Of a stretch of DNA of 64,000 bases, positions 27,601 through 38,500 are shown piece after piece (within the stretch, counting starts at the first letter, position 1; every line of letters starts with the position of its first letter). Location: the NCBI RefSeq assembly GCF_000150275.1, contig NW_002060943.1, positions 4,918,008-4,982,007 of the forward strand, in the 5' to 3' direction. The position numbers and the translations under genes were made by a program. The DNA comes from Trichoplax adhaerens (Eukaryota; Placozoa; Uniplacotomia; Trichoplacea; Trichoplacidae). Under the pieces are notes generated by a model. It was not told where the DNA came from and did not search any database. It worked only from the letters and a program-made list of their open reading frames with translations.

Positions 27601-30600
27601 ATTAAACGTAGAAGCATATCACTTATGTCTATAGAAAATACCCAGCACGTAGCATCTATTTTAAATAACCAACCCTACAAATAATATATCGTATATATGT
27701 TCTAGCAAGCTTAATTATCCTTACAATGATTTCAATTCAGTCAAATGAATAAAGGATAATGCGGAAATATTTCTTAAAATATTCCTGGATATGTCCCTAT
27801 CCGAAATTTACAACGGTTAGAATGCTAAATCGTACTAAGTAAATTCATAACGATTTTCAACGAATTTAAGTTCATCTTACAAAATTTTCAATCTTTCCAA
27901 GTGCATCAAATTGTCTTTCGTTATATTTTCTAATAGATTTCCTGATATGCGCCTAACATTTTCCCAAAGAAATACAATATTAAATTTTTGGGAAATAAAT
28001 AATCAAATGCAATCACATTATTAATTATTTTCGAAAAGTTAAACTTCTAAAAACTAAAAACTAAACCATTTTCTACCTTAAAATCTCATCAATATTGCCT
28101 AATATACAATTAATGCACGGTTGCAAAGGTACTTATAATAGTATAATATTACTACTTAAAATTCTTTTAGAGCAATATATTTGCGGCAATTACTAATAGG
28201 ATATATGAAGCCATTGCTAAGAATATTTCAAGCCCATTATGTCAATTATATATATATCATTTGCAGTCGCAATTGAATTTAGTCAACTGCTATAATTGTA
28301 GCGATATAACATTTCATACAATTCTTCAAGATTATGCATGGATTGAAATGCGTCTGGATAAATTTTCTGTATTCGATTATTGGCCATGATTCTATCCAAG
28401 TAATGTAATGCATGAATGATAAATTTTTCCAAAAAATATGATTTAAATAAAGCAATGTCAATACTGTAGCAAAATAATCGTATCAGTGTTTAAATAGGTA
28501 GATAATTGTAATAAATAGAATATTAAATTAATAGACCTTACAGCGTTTTTAATACGGTTAGGTTACCGAAGACTTCTTTCTGAATCTTATAGATGCTATT
28601 AAATGCCAGATTACTTGTAGTTTGAAGTAAATAATAAAGTTCAGTAATATGATATATATGAACGTATATAAAAATAAAGTCATAGAACTCGGTATTCAAA
28701 GTTAAATACTTAAAAATTTGCTCATGCGTTCGACTCCGTGTGATATATACCAATCACGAAATTCCAAATTTTAGAAAAATAAGGGCTTTATTGAATCTTA
28801 TACAAAGATTAACTACACAGCTCTACTCTAGCCGAATACTACTTCTAAAGACTTCTACAACGAACTAACTGAATAATCTAAAGTTGCATGCTTTTATACT
28901 TCCCGTAGCATTCGCAGCTACAATCCGCATGGCAACCTTTTACCTTATTTTACACATAGTTAAATTATTCTTAGTAAGACTATTCTACTACGGACCATCA
29001 TTAATCCAATATGGATACGACTACAGTACTTACGTAGACATTATTCACACCAGCCAAAGTACAATGAATTAACCATATCCTAATATATGATTTACAGTTC
29101 TATTTTTACCTATAGCCATATTAGGAACTCAACAGCTTACTGTATATAGTCATCTGTACTCTAGCATAGCGTCTCTACCACTACAGTCTATAGTTACAGC
29201 TACCAAATATCTCTTAGGATAAATATCTACCGTACATTGTACTACACATGGATAACAGTCTACAATCACAATACTAAGTTACGTTACACTCCGCTTACAG
29301 TTTTATTAAACTTGATAGTTTAGAAAAAGCTTCTGGCTCCAGAAATGTAATATGATTGTCATAAAGAGATCTAAAATATTTAGATAAATATAATAAGCAC
29401 ACTTAGGCATGCGATAGACTGCATAATTTGATCTACTTGTATTACATACCATTGACAAATGTATATCACCTATATAAACTACAAGTAAATTACTATATCA
29501 TACAAGTCTATTAGCTTCTGTAAATGTTCAAATTGATGAAAGTGGATACTTATTAAAGAGTTTCTAGCTATAAGCCTTTTATAATGACCAACCAATCGAT
29601 ATTTATAGTGGACATTGATTATATCGAAAAAGAATAGCAGCATAATATTACTAAATTTGAAAACAAATTTTAAGTGCTGATATCCGATGAAAGGATTACC
29701 ACAAAAAATACTTACACCGATTTCAGTTCGGTTAAATTAGTAAAGGTATGCACGTGAAAATCAGTTATATTGTTAGCATACAAGTTGCTGTAAAAGTGTA
29801 ATTAAAAACATCTTATTGTTATGTAGCGAAATTAAAAACTAATAATTGGTAGTCCTTTAAAGTATTGAAAATTTACTATGAATTTAGTAAGCTAATCTAA
29901 ACTTACATAACTTGAATCCGAGGTGATCGATGAAAACATTCCGAACATACATAGGCAATCCGATTATAACTTAAATCTCTACGGAAAAAATATCTCCTTA
30001 ATTAGCATTTTACAATATATTGGATAGGAGTAACTTTAAAATTTCATTCCTAACATGCTAATAAGCTGAGTTAATCCATCAAAAGAATGATCATATAGGC
30101 TTTCAATGATATTATTAGATAAGTTCCTATAGAAGAGGAATGGTAAGTTTCTTATAATTCATATCTTATTGCAATAGTAAACATAATACAAAATATTACA
30201 GAAAACTTACAAAATTTTTAAGCGATTTAAAGATAAGAATTCATATGGCTTAATTTCCACTATCTTGTTATAAGTCAACTTTCTAATTGATTCAGCAATA
30301 ATCATTATCATACACACAAAAAGCAGCATTATGAGGTTATCTAAGTCCATTAAATAAATATTTACAAATTCTGCAAGGATTTTAAACCATTTAAAGCTTT
30401 TTCTTGCATGTCGGTTATAATATTATTTGATAAGTCTCTATAAAGAATATAAAGTGTGATAATAAATTAATTTCTTTGTATGAAATATGATTATTACGGC
30501 GTCTTTACTTGACTTCGTTATGGTAATTATTGGAGGAAAGCAATAATATCAGAAAAGTGATATTTCTACAAATTTAAGTTCTTACAATATTTCTAGCTTT

Positions 30601-33600
30601 TCCAGAACATTAAACGTAAAATTTGAAATCTGTAATATTTTATTCTTTGATAAATTTCTACAATCAGTATTGAGTAGTTAGTAAAGCAAGCTGTAATTTT
30701 TAAAATCAAATAATTATTTTACTTCATACATACAGCTGTATAAGGGCAGCGAAGCCAAGAAATGTAGATTCACTAACTTCATTGATAATGTTAATCGAAA
30801 AATCTCTACAATAAGCATAAATTCATGAGCTGAAATACGTCCATTAACTTTTATAGAACACATTACGAATATTTGGTTGATGGCATAAAAATAAATTTAA
30901 AGTTTTAAATCTTTATTTACAGTAATGACAACAAGTTCGTTGCAGTAAGATTACTGAAAATTTCTAAAAATAAAATGCGGTAAAATCGTTCAATTACTTT
31001 AGCTACTGTATTAATTCCGCTTTACTCTAGGCAATGTTGATGAAGTAACATTAATATTAATTCATTCCCTTAAATCACCATTTTCTAAGTTTAATCATAT
31101 CTGAAGAAAACTTCTAGAATTAAAGCTAAAGAGAAAATAAGTGGCAATTTTATTTAAAACTTAAAAAATTTTACAGTTATGATCTTACAGTATTCGTATG
31201 TTGTTTTGTTTTCTTCTCGTAGAACCAAGGTTGATTTCAGAGATAAGATTATGGCTAACATTCCTAGATGAGATTGGGTTAGACGCGAAGTGATCGTCAC
31301 AATTTTCGATCAAATTCACATGTAATGGTCAAAAAAATTTATTCATTTGACCACAAGTATCAATAATTTACAGCTACTATAAGATTGTAATAATTTTAGT
31401 GGAATTATTTAGATTCTTACAATGCGAATAAGTTCGGTAAGAGGTCAAGCAAACTGCTATTTAAGGATCGGAGGCTGTTATCGCTAAGGTCTCTAATAAA
31501 TGCCGTTAACAAGAGATATCATATTTGATTCATAATAATGTTAAATATGTTAAACTTATGGCATATTTACAAATATCCAAGTCCTCTTGTTTCAAATAGA
31601 AAGTTCTCAGGAATAACTTTGATATGATTACTACTCAAATTTCTGAAATGTGATCACGAGACTTTTAATTTCTTATCAAGTTATTGTCAAGCTTTTACTA
31701 AATATAGACATTATAAAACTTTTACGTACATAGTTTTCCAGTAGGAATTTCTGATGATCGGAAATTTCACTAGGTTATTACCGTCACAATGTAAGTGATT
31801 TCCGTTAGATGTACAGAATTTCGAATAATACGATATTACTATAAGGTAATGATCGTATTTGTTAGTGTTTTATTTTACAAGCAATAATTAGTTGGTTTTA
31901 CGTGTTTAAATTTTGATAAACTTTCAATTTACTTATTTCATTAAGCAAAGCCGATACGAAGCTACATCTTTGATTAATCATAGTGTAATACCCAAAGAAT
32001 AACACCAAGTATTTAATTATTTAATTCTGTCAGCTAAACCTATTAAAATATTCCTTATAATATTAGTTATTACCGAAATTAGTACCATTACTAGAGAAAG
32101 ATGCATTTGATTTGAAATAATCCATCTCGCTGCAGCTCATGATTCCAGTTAATCTTACCGAACTTAAATTTTCGCATTCTAAATGGAATTAGAATCTCCT
32201 CTTTAATATCAATTATTTGTTAAATTCAGGTATGCTGCGAAAAATATCTTATTAGAGTACGATCATACATCGTATAAATATATCACAAACCAGCTCTTTG
32301 ACAAGATAACGAAAATATTAAATCTACAATTCTTCTCCTAAACTATGCGTCAGGGCAATAAAATTCGCTTAAGAAACACTTATTAACACTTACTCTTAAT
32401 TCTACAGATTCGTAGTGGTTTATACACTTTTTAATCTATGTTAAATAGTATAAAGCTATCAGGCTAAATGTCGCGAACTTCTCTATGGCGAGATTACACT
32501 GTGATAAACTACTTCTCACCCGGTGTTATAGAGCCGTGTACGAAGCATGGACTAGCTATTCCATTCTCTGATAATGAATGTTGCACGTCTGCATAGGGTA
32601 AATAATAGTTTATGATAGAAATTAATCCTAATTTGCTATAATAAATATAATCACAATACGAAATTCCATAATATAGAAAAATTAAAATTAAAATTCGATA
32701 TAGCTACCGCAATACGCTTCGTCTGAACCGTCAGAACAGTCATTTTTACAGTTGCACCATTTACTAGTAGAAATAAAATTGTTTGAAAATATGCCACATG
32801 GATACTTGTAATTGTTATCATCATTTTCCTTTATTTGGCATTTAGCAACTGAAATCCAATAAAATGATCAGTTTTATTAATAATTAATAGTTTAATAATG
32901 GCCATTAACGGCGTTACTCTATACTTAATTGTAATTCCATCATACACCTTAAAACTATAATAGAAGTAAACGAAACGTTTGAATTTCAGAATGACAGCGT
33001 AAATAGTGAGATTTAGGAATAATAATCTCGGAAAATAAGGATTAAGAACATACTATTCAATAATAGTGTAACTACTTCAATGTAATACCTAACTGGTTTA
33101 CAATATAAAGATTGTGAGCAGTGTCACTTAAGTTTTCAGAACTCAATATGAGAACAAAATTCTATGTCTAGAATTGCCTTCTACGAAGCTGAGATTAAGA
33201 TACCTGAATCATAGACATTATTTATATTTATCTATTGCAATTAATTGGTTTTTATTTGACACTGTTTTCAAGGGATACATAGTTTACTCCTATGCAATAT
33301 TCTAACACCAATAGCTTATCTTATAGTTTCTCTATACTATCACGCGACCAACAAAAAGAAGAAATGTATGTTTTATTTCTAAGCTGATTAAGTAATCAAA
33401 TCAGTTTATCAGCTAAATTAAACAGCAGAAAAAGTGAAGACAACTTGGAAAAGAAGTTTAGCTATATTTTTAGAAGGATATATTTATGTAGAGTGATTTA
33501 ATGTGCCCGCATTGTTAGTGTATCACATTAATACGACCCTAAAAACCTAGATATAGGAATCTAGCCGAGATAAATCGATAATACGGTAGTGGCCAAACAT

Positions 33601-35575
33601 TTTCTAATCTTTTAATAGTTGCAAATATTTTCTGCATATTACAACATGTCGCGGTACGCCGTTACTAATTAAGCAACTGTTGATTAGTGAATGCTTATGA
33701 ATAGATAAGATAACGTTATGTGCTATGTTTAATGCGCTTGTAGCTGATAATAGGATGGTAGAAATGAGATAGAAATATAAGTTGTTAACAGTTAATTTAC
33801 TGCAGGTTTGTAAGGTGTGTTAATATCTAAAAATTGAGCAGTATATGGACGAAGGTTAAGCGTCTTAACACCTGATAGCTTGTAACTATCTAAGTCTGAG
33901 AATATTGACATGTATATTTAGTAATGGTATTATACTAATTAATGTAACTTGTAAAGTATGAATTCTCACCCTTTAATATTGGAATTCACTGTAGAAACCT
34001 ATTTAAGCGCGTGTGTTTGTAGAATAAAGTTAGTAATTGCTCAAGAAACGGCAAGACTCATATCGTGAAGAATAGTGTAATAATTAGTCAGTTGTCTGTG
34101 GAGATCAGCTGAGAAATCGAGTTCTCAAATACTTCTCTCATAGAAACTGAAAGTACTGGGAGAAATAGCCCAAGTTTTAAGTAACTACACTAGAGTTCTT
34201 TACTTTCCTTAGCCACAAATGAGGGTTGAGACACAACAATACTTACTCTCGCCTGCATTGCAATACATAAAAACTTATCCTACATACTACACATACAAGT
34301 ATGGCGATATCTATAGCAATTAAAGCCTTCACTTAAGTACGGGCTGTGCCAGGTCCATATGAATTTAGATTTGGACATCATTAAGTAAATGGATTTTATT
34401 CTATATATGCCAGTTAAGAATTCTTATCTACTTAACTAAGTTTAGCTTAAAATGCCATCTAATGCATTATAACTGTTAAAATTTGATAACAAATTAAAGC
34501 TTCCATTTCAAATACTTTATTAATTTCGATTCATAAATATTAGTGATTAGAAAAATTAATCGATTGTTATGAAATTATGTTACAATTTAGAAAATTAAAG
34601 TCATCGAATTAGTATGTAATGAATATCATTCAGATACTATATAACGTGGAATTGAGTATAGGTCATGTCTAGCAAATAGTAGCGTTAGGCTTTTAAAATT
34701 AAAATAAGCGTTACAACATGTATTAATCTTCTTATTGACAAATTGTTTACATAGTACTCAAGGCATTAAAAATTACAGGAAATAAAGATGATGAGCGATT
34801 TTTGAGAACTGTTATAGGAAATAGGAATATTTTCTAGTAAACTATATACTAATGACGAAACTTATTTGCTAAAGATATAGGGAAGATATTACCTTTTATA
34901 TACTACACTGCGAACTGCTATATTTTAAAAATATATCTTATTGGTCTTTAAAATAAGTTTTTAATTTTAAAATCAAGCTTGTATTGTCTATCAAATCGAC
35001 TTAGACATATTAATAAATTAGATTTTTTCTAATATGTCTACTTAATTATATACTATATCAGAACGAAAAGAAAAATAGCGTTTTTTACATATTGAAAGAC
35101 TCATTCTTTCTACTCTTTAAAGATTAACATAGGTTCAACTGTGCATTCCGTTATCGCTATCGCATTTATAATTGATAATTTCATTCAGCCTTTAATAATT
35201 TTCTATCTATTACTGCTAATAGCTAATATATCTGGGTATAGTCAAATCTTTGTAAGCTGGAAGCTAAGATTTTGTAAATACTCTGCTTTTAATTATTTGC
35301 TACAAAGAGACCGAATTTACGCTGCCGTCGTTCTCATGTAGAGATATATCCATATGTGAATTATCCTTTATGTTATACTCTTGCTTAATTTAAGTACGAT
35401 ACTATAGCATAAAATATTGTGTGATAGTTTACTTCAATTTATAACAGATTCTCATTGCAATAAATATAAACAAGTTCATACTGATTACTTTAAGGCTAAA
35501 AGGCTATCATAGTTACTTACCTTGAAGTAGAAGAAAAAGACAGACAGAACCAAACTTTAGAATGTAAGAATTCAT
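14314..35575 (-). CDS. Giant relaxin-receptor-like LDLa-LRR-GPCR gene (49 exons, whole locus)
   Basis: Predicted cell-surface receptor of the type C LGR (RXFP-like) architecture: signal peptide (residues 1-18), LDLa module (about 20-65), LRR N-cap (about 66-101), 45 LRRs (about 102-1180), then a cysteine-rich hinge, seven-helix domain and tail (about 1181-1614). In known RXFPs the LRRs and LDLa bind and present a peptide hormone and the helices couple to G proteins; here that role is inferred from architecture. The model was built by hand from splice sites. The phases agree throughout: phase 1 at exons 1/2 and 2/3, phase 2 at every later junction. The joined frame is 4845 nt with no internal stop. 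Introns between LRR exons are mostly 80-800 bp; the first (about 2.7 kb) and last (about 2.9 kb) are longest. LTRs sit in three introns. The ectodomain is unusually long for the family. Some weak-site exons may be skipped or dead, so the exact exon count is less certain than the gene. Confidence 0.85.
17646..18273 (+). mobile_element. Solo LTR, family B copy 1, nested in family C
   Basis: A 628-bp element from TGTTACGG to GTTTGTGACA, with TATAAAAGG at 18044-18052 and AATAAA at 18121-18126 in plus orientation. It sits inside a family C LTR; the flanks ATAAT (17641-17645) and ATCCT (18274-18278) look like a decayed 5-bp duplication, since intact C copies read ATCCT there. Its U3 contains an 11-bp tandem array. 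Confidence 0.75.
17855..17975 (+). repeat. 11-bp tandem repeat in the U3 of LTR B1
   Basis: Eleven consecutive 11-bp units alternating near CGCATTTATCG and TGCGATTATCG. The TATCG core is kept in nearly every unit. The array is unusually rich in CpG for this window. Confidence 0.88.
18484..25681 (-). CDS. LRR exons 24-45 of the giant receptor
   Basis: Exons: 25610-25681, 25439-25510, 24926-24997, 24683-24754, 24525-24593 (69 bp), 23922-23993, 23693-23764, 23524-23595, 23361-23432, 23110-23181, 22431-22502, 22261-22332, 22060-22131, 21388-21459, 20615-20686, 20422-20493, 20186-20254 (69), 19925-19996, 19062-19136 (75), 18858-18932 (75), 18682-18753, 18484-18555; 72 bp unless marked. Readings include DLSRNRIFAIQEKCF (24), DISHNNISDVQVDAF (37) and YLDHNKITAINKD (45). 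Spacing is looser towards the 3' end, with gaps of 0.5-0.8 kb that hold eroded exon-like relics. Exon 38 (20615) uses acceptor ATAAAG and is less certain. Exon 45 joins the hinge of the terminal exon in phase, giving Ile-Leu-His-Ser. Confidence 0.8.
25886..26243 (+). mobile_element. Solo LTR, family D, in an intron of the giant receptor
   Basis: A 358-bp element from TGTAACATT to TCATTACA, with a 4-bp TGTC duplication on both sides (25882-25885, 26244-26247). TATAAATA at 26063-26070 and AATAAA at 26170-26175 give plus orientation, antisense to the receptor gene. It lies between LRR exons 23 and 24, ending 43 bp before exon 23. Confidence 0.75.
26287..28613 (-). CDS. LRR exons 13-23 of the giant receptor
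   Basis: Exons: 28542-28613, 28320-28391, 27881-27952, 27725-27796, 27515-27586, 27179-27250, 26992-27063, 26815-26886, 26620-26691, 26465-26536, 26287-26358, all 72 bp and phase 2-2. Examples are NLAFNSIYKIQKEVF (13) and YLHQNQLEHIEYTAF (17). Exons 18 and 19 share Cys-Gly-Asn-Ile-Ile at the asparagine turn, suggesting duplication of neighbours. Exon 21 (26620-26691) has a weak acceptor (TTTTAAAG) and reads YLQGNLLTRM, with a shifted asparagine; it is the least regular of this block. Most of the donors are GTAAG or GTGAG. Confidence 0.85.
28739..29288 (-). mobile_element. Solo LTR, family A copy 2 (A2), in an intron of the giant receptor
   Basis: A 550-bp copy with perfect CTCCG duplications (28734-28738, 29289-29293). 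It lies in the intron between LRR exons 12 and 13, in the same orientation as the gene. Its gene-proximal end is only 10 bp from the splice donor of exon 12, and the duplication was formed from intron bases just after GTAAG, so the donor is intact. It brings a sense TATA box and AATAAA into the intron. Confidence 0.88.
29299..31642 (-). CDS. LRR exons 1-12 of the giant receptor
   Basis: Exons in transcript order: 31571-31642, 31421-31492, 31189-31254 (66 bp), 30734-30805, 30586-30657, 30366-30437, 30211-30282, 30055-30126, 29907-29978, 29716-29787, 29504-29575, 29299-29370. Each encodes one repeat of the form LxLxxNxIxxIxxxxFxxLxxLxxL, for example NLSKNKILQISNFTF (30586 exon) and DLSDNSLRSL (31421 exon). 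All start on the third base of a codon and end on the second. Exon 3 lacks two residues at its start. Exon 8 uses an unusual donor (GTTAGG), and exon 11 an acceptor AAAAG without a clear pyrimidine tract. An LTR follows exon 12 by 10 bp. Confidence 0.85.
31730..31838 (-). CDS. LRR N-terminal cap exon
   Basis: A 109-bp exon, phase 1 at its 5' end (acceptor CTTATAG) and phase 2 at its 3' end (donor GTACGT). It converts the phase-1 LDLa frame into the phase-2 frame used by all LRR exons. Its core reads FCTSNGNHLHCDGNNLVKFP: two cysteines followed by Leu and Phe-Pro, as in LRRNT caps. The phase match on both sides is strong support. The start side is slightly less sure because the acceptor was chosen by frame and AG only. 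Confidence 0.78.
32708..32848 (-). CDS. LDL-receptor class A (LDLa) exon
   Basis: A 141-bp exon with phase-1 borders at both ends, the classic symmetrical form of LDLa exons. The translation has six cysteines in LDLa order and ends CNCKNDCSDGSDEAYC, containing the acidic calcium-binding Asp-Gly-Ser-Asp-Glu signature. The acceptor is GATTTCAG and the donor is GTAGCT. Among LGRs an N-terminal LDLa module marks the type C/RXFP group, where it is needed for receptor activation; that role is carried over from the family. The spacing between Cys1 and Cys2 is longer than usual and rich in Asn/Asp. Confidence 0.9.
35521..35575 (-). CDS. Exon 1 of the giant receptor: start codon and signal peptide
   Basis: Reads MNSYILKFGSVCLFLLLQ plus the first base of the next codon. 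It is a short N-region with one Lys followed by a hydrophobic Leu/Val/Phe core, as expected of a secretory signal peptide. The ATG (complement of 35573-35575) is preceded on the minus strand by ATCACA, a fair start context. The exon ends in a strong donor, G|GTAAGT. Its phase-1 end fits the phase-1 acceptor of the LDLa exon, giving Val-Ala-Lys-Cys at the junction, a natural place for signal cleavage. The following intron, about 2.7 kb, showed no second LDLa exon on reading. Confidence 0.72.
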
Positions 35576-38500
35576 TGTGATATCCTTTCATAAAATATTT
35601 GGATTTCTTATATACAAAAAGAAAAAATAAGTAATTGCTATATCAGCGATAGCAGGATTTCATACATTAATGAAGAAACTTGGATATTGCTAGCGATTAA
35701 ATAACGTTAGGATAACGCTTATGTAGTCTAGTTTTATTCTGAAATTATTTTAACTCCATACCTAGCAGAAGGAACATCAAACGCAATAAAATATACAATT
35801 ATTTTTGAAATTACTTACTTAAAAATACAGTTTTGAACTTTGATAAATTTAAAGTTATTTCAACCCTTAAATAAAATTCTACGTAAGTTAAAAAGCTACG
35901 AAAAATAATTTCTTATTAAAGAATCAGATTTCAGTTTTCGGCATTCTTAGAATTTAAAACTGCAAAGGTTTAATAGTTGCCAACTAACTGACAATGTGAC
36001 AACAAAGTTTTCAGCAATTATTTTAGTTTATTATGTAAATCGACTGCTATGTCATATTTGGGCATATGCATAACCAAGAATCGAAGATGAATATATTGTT
36101 TATTTTGCCGTTGTCTCGGTCTTGTTATTTTAGACTGCGGTATTTTCAATAACTGCAAGATCTAACTAATTTGTTAGTCAAGAAAAACTAATGTTTGAAG
36201 ATCTACCGTAATTGTTAGTAATCTCATAATTTTTCTGCTTCAAGAATTTCTAAGAACAATATAAGATAAATTTTATATTTAAGGTATGTTTTTAAAATCC
36301 ATTGTTATTTTATTTTTAACAGTTAAATTAAATCTACTGCGTCATTAAAGATTGATATCGTGTATAATACAGCCATTTAATTAATTATTAACAATAGCTA
36401 TTCCATTAATGAATTATAATCTAAAAGCTAGTAAACTTCTAGGCTCAAAAGTGAAGATCAAATTTAATTTGTTATGAAAGCTGCACATCAGAAACCAAAT
36501 AATTGTAAATAAATATTATTGGTTCAAGTTATACATATCTCTCAAAACCAATAATTCGGTAAGAGTTGGTTATGATTTCAGTATCAATTCTAAATAATTT
36601 TCGAATCAACATAGATCAAATTATCACAAACTGACTGGTTGAAATAGTTTCTACTAGATTCTGCTGGTAATAAACCCCTAATTTGAGCGAATAGACTGCT
36701 AGATTATTCCTAGAGCAAACATTCACTCATTTAATATTGCTATAGAAGCATTTGCCAAATAAAAAATTTATATTTAAATCTTCCCTCATCTGACTGTAGC
36801 TCACGTGATACGAGTATCCTCGAACTGCTATTCAAAAAAGTTTCGTTAGCAGACAGTGATGCTTTCAGTCGGTAAATAATTCTTCTAATGCGGCCGTCTT
36901 CTACTACTGTATTTCATAATTTAGTTATAAAACTAAAGATCATTCTTTTACATATCTTAGAAATGGATATCGCTACTACTAAACGAAATCAGTTCGCTTC
37001 TTTCATCGCGCCGTCTTGAATAATCATAAATTGGCAAACATTTTTGCCATCAATCAAAGTTGCTAGCGTCTGTAATTCAGTCATAAGGAAAGATTAAATG
37101 GTATACCTATTCAAGGGCTACTTCTACTGTATTATCTTATTTGTAAAATTCGTGCTTTAATAGCGTATACAATGAAGTTGTTATAAATCTAGTTTTGTCA
37201 TCAATGGCTATAAATATGTGTTATGATATGACTAATATAATTTATGTAGTGTGTTTAGAACTGATGGGTGTTATTATTTCTAGTAATTACATCTCAAGTT
37301 TTGTGTGCATTAATTGATTTTGCAGGATTGTTCAGTACATAGGTAATCTACTGTATTCCAAGGATACTACTGTACTATTTAACAATTTTTTTGAACAAAA
37401 AAATGACTTTAGATCATATTTTATACTAAAATATTCCATATCTGAAGATACAGTTATTAATGATATTAATTTTAAAATCTATAGCAGATCTTACAAGCTA
37501 ATATTTTAATTACTGCAAGATTATAAAGTTAAAGAAACTTAGCGTAATGAGTTTTATGGTCGAATCTTGGTGGAAAGTAATAATACAGAATACTAGATAA
37601 TAGATTATCGAGTCAAGAAATGCTTAATGTTGTAAACTTTATCAGTAGCAGAGTATTACGACCCTAAATCCGCGTCTAAAAGAATTTTGCTTTGTTTAAG
37701 GATTTATTATAACTGACATTATTAAATTGGCAGGAATACATTTAAATTTTACTATAATTAATAACATGATCCTACTTCAGTTATCGCTGGTCATAATCTC
37801 AGAAGCGATTAATTAGAACATTTAATCTTAACAATGTTCACTACTTTATTTACAAACACGTTAAATCTGTGTGTATGTACCAGGCCATTCGCATTAAAAT
37901 AAGTTTCGAAGCTATTTAAGATTTCATGCTAAGAAATTATCTTCTAATAGACCAAAAATTGTTCTAAGGCCTGCTGTGTGATCAATTATGAAATAGCCTT
38001 ATTCACTTTGCCCTTATAATTACACTATCACCGTAGCATAAAAATATTTAAAAAAGGATAAGTACAAAAAATGGCATTGACTAAAAGACTAACTGCTTTT
38101 TACTTCTTCTTTAAAGTTAAAAATGAGAATTTCTTCTCATTCGCTGAGCTTTGTAGCATTTTACTTGCGGAATGAACACAGTCATGTAATTAGTCACCAA
38201 AAGCATACCTAGTCATTCCCATTATAGCGAAGCTGAAAATCTGAAGCAATATTGCTATACATGTCGACCCCATTAAGGTTTCATTAAGGTTTACGATTTT
38301 GTGTCGTTGAAACTTCGAACACTTTATATCGCGTGACGATTAACAGGAAACGAAAATAAATCTTATTCATATCATTGTCAATAAAATTTCCACATTAATA
38401 TCAATAAAATATACATATTAACGTCAATATAGTAACCATGCTAAATTTTATGGTGTCGTACTGATCATAAATTTATTTAAAACTACAATAGCTCTAAATG

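Noticed and set aside
28279-28753. Two minus-strand open frames of 60 and 71 codons
   Set aside because: They are read-through versions of LRR exons 14 and 13 in neighbouring frames or running into introns; the spliced exons explain the signal.
18484-31642. Regularly spaced ~72-bp similar segments suggesting a satellite or CRISPR-like array
   Set aside because: Spacing is irregular, the units translate as LRRs with splice sites at both ends, and spacers are intron-like.
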